A stretch of DNA of 12,256 nt from Desulfomicrobiaceae bacterium. Lineage in GTDB: Bacteria; Desulfobacterota; Desulfovibrionia; Desulfovibrionales; Desulfomicrobiaceae. The position numbers were made by a program, and so were the translations under genes. The DNA lies in the NCBI GenBank assembly GCA_003530935.1, contig DPEO01000054.1, forward strand, positions 1 through 12,256, written 5' to 3'. Below the pieces are notes generated by a model, which was not told the origin of the DNA, searched no databases, and worked only from the letters and a program-made list of their open reading frames with translations. Shown here one piece after another: positions 7,782 to 12,256 of this stretch (position 1 is the first letter of the stretch; the number at the start of each line of letters is the position of its first letter).

Positions 7782-8969
7782 ATGCATTTTGAATTCTACA
7801 ACCCAACACGGCTTGTTTTCGGGATTGGAAATCTTTCAAAAATTGGAGAAATCACCAAGAAATATGGCTCAAAGGCGCTGATCGTCACCGGAGGTGGCAG
7901 TGTCAAACGTGCAGGGATCTTCGATCGCGTCGTCACAAGTCTGCACGAAGCTGGAGTTCGCTTTGCGGAATGTTCTGGAGTGGAGCCCAACCCCAGAATC
8001 GATACCGTCAAGCGTGGTGCAGAAATCGCAAGAATCGAGCAATGTGATGTGGTCATCGCCTTGGGTGGCGGAAGCACCATGGATGCCGCGAAAGTCATGG
8101 CTGCGGCGTTGTATTACGACGGAGATCCATGGGATATGATTCATGACGGAAAAAAGGATCCGTATATTCCGCAAAAAGCATTACCGATCATCACGGTACC
8201 GACACTTGCGGCAACGGGTTCCGAGATGAACGCCTATGCAGTCATTACTAACCCAAAAACAAAAGTAAAATCATTTGTCGGTGCCGAGTGTCTGTATCCG
8301 AAAGTGGCTCTCGTGGATCCGGAACTGACGGTGAGTGTGCCCAAAAAACATACGGCCTATGGAATCTGTGACCTGATCACCCATGTGACGGAATCGTACT
8401 TCAATGGGGTCGATCACACCCCCATTCAAGACCGTTTTGCGGAAGGGGTCATTCTTGCTGCCATGGAGTGGGGCCCGAAAGCACTGGCTGATGGACACGA
8501 TCTGCAGGCCCGCACCCAGGTTCAATGGGCGTCCATCGTGGCGCTCAACGGCTGGGTCAGCGCAGGAACCAATGGCGCCTTTCCCGTGCATACGATCGAG
8601 CATACGCTGTCCGCGTACCATGACATTCCCCATGCGGCAGGGCTTGCGGTGGTGAATCCGGCATGGATGCGCTTTGCCGCCAGAAAACGTCCGGAAAAAT
8701 TTGTCCAGTTTGCCCGCCGTATCTTTGGCATAGAGGTCAAAGGGCCAGAGGATATCGCAGGTGCGCTTCAGGGGATCGATGCCTTCGAGGCGTTTCTCCA
8801 ACGCATTGGGTGCCCAACGCGGTTTTCCGACCTTCAGATCGATGGGACGCTGATTCCACAGTATGCCAAGGATACTTTGCAGGTGGTTCATGATGAAAAT
8901 GGGAACCTCCCGGGGCGTCCCCCGATGACCGAGGCCGATATCATCACGGTGCTCCAGTCTGCGCTGTGA
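7782..8969 (+). CDS. Iron-containing alcohol dehydrogenase (butanol dehydrogenase-like subfamily)
   Basis: This cytoplasmic NAD(P)-dependent enzyme of the group III (Fe) alcohol dehydrogenases interconverts a primary alcohol and its aldehyde. The 395-residue protein has the nucleotide-binding loops VTGGGSVKRAG (35-45) and ALGGGSTMDAAK (93-104), then ITVPTLAATGSEMN (137-150). The metal ligands appear as Asp197 and His201 in YGICDLITHVTE, His270 in FPVHTIEH and His284 in DIPHAAGLA. Length and FYNPTRLVFGIG at the N terminus match the YqhD/BdhA-like branch. AGGAGGA (7769-7775) sits just before the ATG. It is monocistronic, with its own upstream region and a hairpin after the stop. In a sulfate reducer it would oxidise ethanol or reduce aldehydes. 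Sharing a motif with a Mo/W-cofactor gene hints at a partner aldehyde oxidoreductase elsewhere. The first third is more AT-rich than the rest. Confidence 0.93.
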   Translation: MHFEFYNPTRLVFGIGNLSKIGEITKKYGSKALIVTGGGSVKRAGIFDRVVTSLHEAGVRFAECSGVEPNPRIDTVKRGAEIARIEQCDVVIALGGGSTMDAAKVMAAALYYDGDPWDMIHDGKKDPYIPQKALPIITVPTLAATGSEMNAYAVITNPKTKVKSFVGAECLYPKVALVDPELTVSVPKKHTAYGICDLITHVTESYFNGVDHTPIQDRFAEGVILAAMEWGPKALADGHDLQARTQVQWASIVALNGWVSAGTNGAFPVHTIEHTLSAYHDIPHAAGLAVVNPAWMRFAARKRPEKFVQFARRIFGIEVKGPEDIAGALQGIDAFEAFLQRIGCPTRFSDLQIDGTLIPQYAKDTLQVVHDENGNLPGRPPMTEADIITVLQSAL

Positions 8970-8999
8970 TCGACCCGGATTTGAAATGCGGCACAGGAA

Positions 9000-9026
9000 C
9001 GGGCCTTTCCGACAAAGAGAGGCCCG
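9000..9026 (+). terminator. Hairpin downstream of adh, terminator-like
   Basis: CGGGCCTTTC (9000-9009) pairs with GAGAGGCCCG (9017-9026) in a 10-base stem with one G-T pair and a 7-base loop. It begins 30 bases after the adh stop. The stem is strong, but the following bases (GTATCATTTATG) are only moderately T-rich, so termination may be partial or factor-assisted. Confidence 0.55.
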
Positions 9027-9081
9027 GTATCATTTATGAAAAAATGTTGGAAAAGTTTGAGGCTGTGTTTTTGTCGATAAA

Positions 9082-9108
9082 ATATATAATCATTTGATTT
9101 TTATATAT
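9082..9108. repeat. AT-rich nested palindrome in the mog upstream region
   Basis: AATCA-TT-TGATT (9088-9099) is a perfect inverted repeat, flanked by ATATAT on both sides (9082-9087 and 9103-9108). TATAAT occurs at 9085-9090 without a good -35 at the usual distance. It may be promoter DNA, a site for an activator or nucleoid protein, or chance in an AT-rich tract. It lies about 180 bases before the mog start. Confidence 0.35.
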
Positions 9109-9208
9109 AAAATATGAACACTGAAGTATCGGCATCAGTGACTTGAGAAACGAAGAGCGCGGGATCTCCGCGAAAACCTTTGAAAACATTCCGAGAATCC
9201 TTGTGATA

Positions 9209-9231
9209 TTCCACAGGTGTTCCCATGGGTG
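9209..9231. promoter_or_regulatory. Second copy of the shared 14-mer, with inverted CATGGGTG element (candidate operator)
   Basis: TTCCACAGGTGTTC (9209-9222) is identical to 7628-7641 upstream of adh. Directly after it, CATGGGTG (9224-9231) is the reverse complement of the CACCCATG that precedes the 14-mer in the adh copy. Left of the 14-mer, CCTTGTG (9199-9205) can pair with CACAGG with one bulged base. The site ends about 57 bases before the mog start codon, a usual position for a regulator near the transcription start. Confidence 0.6.
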
Positions 9232-9262
9232 ACAGGGCAGCGTGCCTTTGTTAGGCACCCAT
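9225..9262 (+). promoter_or_regulatory. Possible leader hairpin before mog
   Basis: GTGCCT (9242-9247) and AGGCAC (9253-9258) form a perfect 6-base stem with a 5-base loop. Outside it, ATGGG (9225-9229) can pair with CCCAT (9258-9262, competing for one base). The structure ends 12 bases before the AGGAGG of mog, so it could influence translation or be a DNA-level inverted repeat. It does not match what I know of the Moco riboswitch core. Confidence 0.35.
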
Positions 9263-9265
9263 CGC

Positions 9266-9294
9266 CATATGCATCAGGAGGCCTCATATGCATC
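9266..9294 (+). repeat. Direct repeat CATATGCATC spanning the mog ribosome binding site
   Basis: The 10-mer CATATGCATC occurs at 9266-9275 and 9285-9294, 19 bases apart, enclosing the AGGAGG. The second copy contains the mog start codon; the first has an ATG (9269) in a different frame that would run through the start region. It could be a recent small duplication, an operator, or a decoy start. Confidence 0.5.
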
Positions 9295-10061
9295 TCGTTG
9301 CCAATCGCCTTTCCAGTTCGAACTTTTGGGCCTGGATAGCAGTTCCTGGATCGGAAGCGCCTTTGCCGTGTCCGGTGCGCATCGAGGAAGCGCCGCGCCG
9401 TTTGCGCGTGGGAGATGTGTGCACGGTGCGCAGCACTCAGGTAATGGTGCATGCGGTGAGCATCTGTCCGGACGCACAAGGAATGCTTCACCAATTGGTG
9501 GCATGCCGAATCACCTCGGGCAGACTGGCTCAAGGGGCCTCCACTGTGGAGCTGACGCGGCCTGGTCTGGCAGTGGCAGTGGTCACCTTGAGCGACAAGG
9601 GATCGCGCGGTGAACGCGAGGATACCAGCGGACCTGCGGTCTTGGAGCTGCTTCAGGACTCCCTTGCCGTAACCACCCATGCCATGGTGGTCATCCCTGA
9701 CGACGCCCCCACGCTCAAGCGCTATCTCATGGACCTCTGCTTGGTGCAGGGATTCGATCTCGTCGTCACCAGCGGCGGTACTGGCGTGGCCCCGCGGGAC
9801 ATCACCCCAGAGGTGACCCTTGCGGCCATCGAGCGGCGTTTGCCGGGGCTCGAAACCGCCATGATGCTCGCAGCCTTGCAAAAAACCCCGCATGCGGCCC
9901 TTTCCCGGGCAGTTGCAGGCACTTTGGGGGAGAGCATCGTCCTCAACCTCCCCGGAAGCCCCAAGGCTGTTCGAGAAAATTTGGCCGCAGTGGTTTCCGC
10001 CCTGCCCCACGCCATTGCCAAGCTTCAGGGAGACGAGTCGGACTGTGGCTCCAAACATTGA
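9288..10061 (+). CDS. MogA/MoaB-family molybdopterin adenylyltransferase with N-terminal extension
   Basis: Proteins of this family adenylate molybdopterin before metal insertion, making Mo or W cofactor. The family domain starts near residue 93 of 257: LAVAVVTLSDKGSRGEREDT (94-113), VVTSGGTGVAPRDITPE (159-175, the pterin-binding SGGTG and Asp171) and VLNLPGSPKAVREN (218-231). Residues 1-92 are unassigned; RLRVGDVCTVRST (38-50) is faintly like a beta-barrel metal-handling or MOSC-type segment, but I cannot confirm it. No good internal start lies near the domain border, and CAGGAGG (9275-9281) precedes the chosen ATG, so the extension is likely real. The gene's last 17 bases overlap the histidine kinase start. 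Regulation probably involves the shared motif at 9209-9231. MogA versus MoaB cannot be separated by eye. Confidence 0.85.
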   Translation: MHLVANRLSSSNFWAWIAVPGSEAPLPCPVRIEEAPRRLRVGDVCTVRSTQVMVHAVSICPDAQGMLHQLVACRITSGRLAQGASTVELTRPGLAVAVVTLSDKGSRGEREDTSGPAVLELLQDSLAVTTHAMVVIPDDAPTLKRYLMDLCLVQGFDLVVTSGGTGVAPRDITPEVTLAAIERRLPGLETAMMLAALQKTPHAALSRAVAGTLGESIVLNLPGSPKAVRENLAAVVSALPHAIAKLQGDESDCGSKH

Positions 10062-11655
10062 CGCAGCCTTTGCCCTGCAGCTGCGCTCTTTCTTTCTGAA
10101 GTGTACTGCTTCCCGTTTGGGGATTGTTACTGTCTGTCTTTTGACCGTGATTGCTGAGTGGCTTCATCTCTCAGTACGGGAGATGGTCTTTATTCCTCAG
10201 CGCCAGCTTTTATACGGAATATTTTTCTTTTTTGGATTTGGAGCGAACATCGTTTATCTCTTGCTCCAACGTTGGTTTCTTCATGAGCACTGGTTTTTTT
10301 CTTCTCAAATTGTTATCGATATTATTCTTTCCACTTTTTGGATTTTTTTGACAGGAGTAACGTTTAGTCCATTTCTTTTTATTATCTTTATCATGATTTT
10401 TTATTATGGAAAATTTCATGGAATCCAAAAATCGATAATTATTTCTTTTGTTTTTATATTTTCACTTTTTTTTCTTTCGTGTTTTCAATTTTATTTTCCT
10501 TATTATTGGGGAGAAGAACATATTCGAGGTTCATATATCGCATACAATTTTTGTATGCTTTGTGTTGGATTTTTGCTTGTCAACGGATTGGTCCGTATCC
10601 AAAAACACGGAGAATTGGAGATTCTACGCCGTCTTCATGAGCGGGATATGGCCCTCAAAAAGGCGGAGGATCTCCAACGCAAAGTGTTTCATGGCCTCGA
10701 CACGTCATTGGTCCTTCTCGATCCCCATGGCCGCATTACTTCCCTCAATGCCGCCGCCATGGCGGAAGTAGGCGGTCATGGGTCCGTGGAAGGCAAGTCG
10801 TTGGTGGAGATTTTTCCCGAATTTGCTCCTTTTTGGCAGGAGCGCTTCCGTCTTCCGGTGCGCAACATCGTGCACAGCCTGGCGCGGGGCAAAGTCTATG
10901 GATTTCGGCTCAGCCCTTTGGGCGAGGACGGATGGATCCTGCTTTTCTCCGACATCACGGAAATCCAACGTTTGGAGCGGCAGGTGCAGGAAATGGAGCG
11001 CTTGGTGGCGGTGGCGGACTTGGCCGCCGGCCTTGCCCACGAGATGAAAAACCCCCTGGCCGGCATCAAGGCGAGTTTGCAATTGTTCATGGCTGGCGAT
11101 TTGGAAGAGGCCCATCGCCGCCGGTTGGCCCACGTGGTGGTGCGGGATGTGGACCGCTTGGATGCCTTGGTGCATGATTTTCTCGTCTTTGCCCGGCCTT
11201 CGGACCCCTGTCTGGAGGAAATTGCATTAGTTCCGTTTTTGCAAGAAATGGCGGAAACCATGCGTCTGCGCTATCCCCGGGTGGAAGTGATCCTGCAAGT
11301 GACGGACGCCGTCTGGGTGTTCGACCGCACCCATTTGCACCACATCGTGAGTAATGTGCTCGCCAACGCCTGCCAGGCTGTGGACAGCAAGCCCTATCCC
11401 CCCCGTCAGGTGGTGGTGGAAAACACCGAAGGGCCGGAAGCCCAGTCCCTTGCCGTGCGTGACACCGGTCCGGGAATGACGGCGGACATGCTGCGCCGTT
11501 GCTTTGATCCCTTCGTGACCACCAAACCTCAGGGCACAGGGCTTGGGCTTGCCATTTCCCGGCGCTTGGCTGCACAAAACGGTGCCCTGCTCGAGGTGGC
11601 GGCCAATTCCGATGCGGGCGTGACCTTTACCCTGACCCGGCCGAGGACTTCGTGA
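10045..11655 (+). CDS. Membrane sensor histidine kinase with PAS domain (PilS/NtrB-like architecture)
   Basis: This protein senses a signal at the membrane and phosphorylates a response regulator, which is not in the window. The 536-residue product has six predicted helices (about 25-41, 56-75, 84-104, 108-121, 129-152, 163-184). A short coiled linker (185-212) leads to a PAS-like domain (about 214-308, SLVLLDPHGRITSLNAAAM) and the HisKA domain with AAGLAHEMKNPLAGIKASLQ and phospho-acceptor His332. The ATPase domain has the N box NVLANACQAV (437-446), DTGPGM (473-478), FDPFVTTK (487-494) and GTGLGLAI (497-504). Six helices plus PAS resembles PilS. GTG at 10045 is the first sensible start after the mog domain; an in-frame opening extends back to 9892 inside mog, but that part is antisensical for a membrane protein. 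The membrane half is strikingly AT-rich, while the kinase half is GC-rich. The stop overlaps the next start. Confidence 0.9.
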   Translation: MAPNIDAAFALQLRSFFLKCTASRLGIVTVCLLTVIAEWLHLSVREMVFIPQRQLLYGIFFFFGFGANIVYLLLQRWFLHEHWFFSSQIVIDIILSTFWIFLTGVTFSPFLFIIFIMIFYYGKFHGIQKSIIISFVFIFSLFFLSCFQFYFPYYWGEEHIRGSYIAYNFCMLCVGFLLVNGLVRIQKHGELEILRRLHERDMALKKAEDLQRKVFHGLDTSLVLLDPHGRITSLNAAAMAEVGGHGSVEGKSLVEIFPEFAPFWQERFRLPVRNIVHSLARGKVYGFRLSPLGEDGWILLFSDITEIQRLERQVQEMERLVAVADLAAGLAHEMKNPLAGIKASLQLFMAGDLEEAHRRRLAHVVVRDVDRLDALVHDFLVFARPSDPCLEEIALVPFLQEMAETMRLRYPRVEVILQVTDAVWVFDRTHLHHIVSNVLANACQAVDSKPYPPRQVVVENTEGPEAQSLAVRDTGPGMTADMLRRCFDPFVTTKPQGTGLGLAISRRLAAQNGALLEVAANSDAGVTFTLTRPRTS

Positions 11656-12256
11656 ACGAACTTTACTATACGGACTTCCATATTCATTCGAGATATTCTC
11701 GGGCCACGAGCAAAACACTGGACCTGGAACTTCTGGCGGCGTGGGCGGAAGTGAAAGGCATCGCCGTGGTGGCCACGGGAGATTGTCTTCATGGAGCGTG
11801 GCTTGAGGCCATCGAGGAAAAGCTGGAGCCTGATGGCAGCGGGTTTTTGACCCTTTGCCGCCCGGAAAGCGCGGCCGAGCGCCTTGCCTGGTATCCCGGC
11901 GCTATTGCTGGCACGGCCCGTTTCATCTTGAGCACCGAGATCAGCTCCATTTACAAAAAAAACAGCCGCGTACGCAAAATCCACAATTTAGTCTACCTGC
12001 CGACACTGGAGGCGGCCAAGGCCTTGCGGGAGCGCCTGGGCAAAATCGGCAACCTCGATTCCGACGGCCGCCCCATCCTGGGGCTCGACAGCCAGGACCT
12101 GCTCGCCATGGTGCTCGATATCCATGCCGACGCCTTTCTGGTGCCTGCCCATGTGTGGACGCCCTGGTTTTCTCTGTTTGGCTCCCAATCGGGATTCGAT
12201 CACATCGAAGAATGCTTCGGCCCTCTGGCGAGCGAGATCTTTGCCCTGGAAACAGG
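11652..12256 (+). CDS. EndoQ-like PHP-domain endonuclease, N-terminal part (truncated by window edge)
   Basis: EndoQ nicks DNA on the 5' side of deaminated bases such as uracil and hypoxanthine. It is known mainly from archaea and some bacteria, where it may also be fused to UvrD-like helicases. 201 residues are visible: YTDFHIHSRYSRATSK (6-21) with metal ligands His10 and His12, KGIAVVATGDCLHGAWL (35-51) with Asp44 and His47, STEISSIYKKNSRVRKIHNL (94-113) with Glu96 and His111, GNLDSDGRPILGL (133-145) and VPAHVWTPWFSLFGSQSGFD (164-183) with His167. The GTG start at 11652 shares GTGA with the histidine kinase stop, with GAGGA just upstream, so the two are translationally coupled. Whether it ends as a stand-alone nuclease of about 400 residues or continues into a helicase cannot be seen. 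Confidence 0.85.
   Translation, partial: MNELYYTDFHIHSRYSRATSKTLDLELLAAWAEVKGIAVVATGDCLHGAWLEAIEEKLEPDGSGFLTLCRPESAAERLAWYPGAIAGTARFILSTEISSIYKKNSRVRKIHNLVYLPTLEAAKALRERLGKIGNLDSDGRPILGLDSQDLLAMVLDIHADAFLVPAHVWTPWFSLFGSQSGFDHIEECFGPLASEIFALET

Noticed and set aside
9088..9099. FNR/Rex-type site at AATCATTTGATT
   Set aside because: The spacing and half-sites do not match TTGATnnnnATCAA or the Rex pattern. It is kept only as an AT-rich palindrome.
9200..9287. Moco riboswitch before mog
   Set aside because: There is a hairpin, but the long multi-stem architecture of that riboswitch is not evident. The exact repeat shared with the adh leader points to a DNA-binding regulator instead.
9892..10044. 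Histidine kinase start inside the mog coding region
   Set aside because: The added residues are proline- and arginine-rich out-of-frame translation of mog; GTG at 10045 gives a normal N terminus.

Overview
The window looks like chromosome from a GC-rich anaerobic bacterium, most plausibly a sulfate reducer of the Desulfovibrio type. This rests on the gene content: a B12-dependent (class II) ribonucleotide reductase, an iron alcohol dehydrogenase next to a molybdopterin gene, an EndoQ-type PHP nuclease, and an E. coli-like IlvD that is probably oxygen-sensitive. The lineage is an inference. There is no IS element, phage gene, tRNA, rRNA or CRISPR array.

Layout. (1) Positions 1-663, minus: N-terminal part of malate synthase G (glcB), cut by the window edge. 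(2) 664-811: divergent intergenic region with a promoter-like sequence and a perfect ATTGGT-CCT-ACCAAT palindrome of GntR/FadR type, facing glcB. (3) 812-1228, plus: YjbQ/UPF0047 protein, whose stop abuts the stop of the convergent methyltransferase gene. (4) 7328 down to 1229, minus: a tight five-gene run nrdJ > ftsE > ftsX > ilvD > methyltransferase, with gaps of about 15 bases or short overlaps, probably one transcript. It joins deoxynucleotide synthesis, divisome control and branched-chain amino acid synthesis. (5) 7332-7781: AT-rich divergent region with a possible adh promoter and an inverted repeat. (6) 7782-8969, plus: iron alcohol dehydrogenase, followed by a terminator-like hairpin. 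(7) 8970-9287: AT-rich, repeat-laden leader. (8) 9288-12256, plus: a run of overlapping genes, namely a MogA/MoaB protein with an extra N-terminal region, a membrane-bound PAS histidine kinase, and the start of an EndoQ-like PHP endonuclease.

The most interesting signal is regulatory. The same 14-mer, TTCCACAGGTGTTC, lies upstream of both adh (7628-7641) and the mog gene (9209-9222), and a second element (CACCCATG) accompanies it in opposite arrangements. This suggests that alcohol oxidation and molybdenum/tungsten cofactor synthesis answer to one regulator. The second clear signal is the GntR-type operator overlapping the predicted -10 of glcB. Base composition is uneven: ftsX, the adh upstream region and first third, the mog leader and the membrane half of the histidine kinase are visibly AT-rich against GC-rich neighbours.
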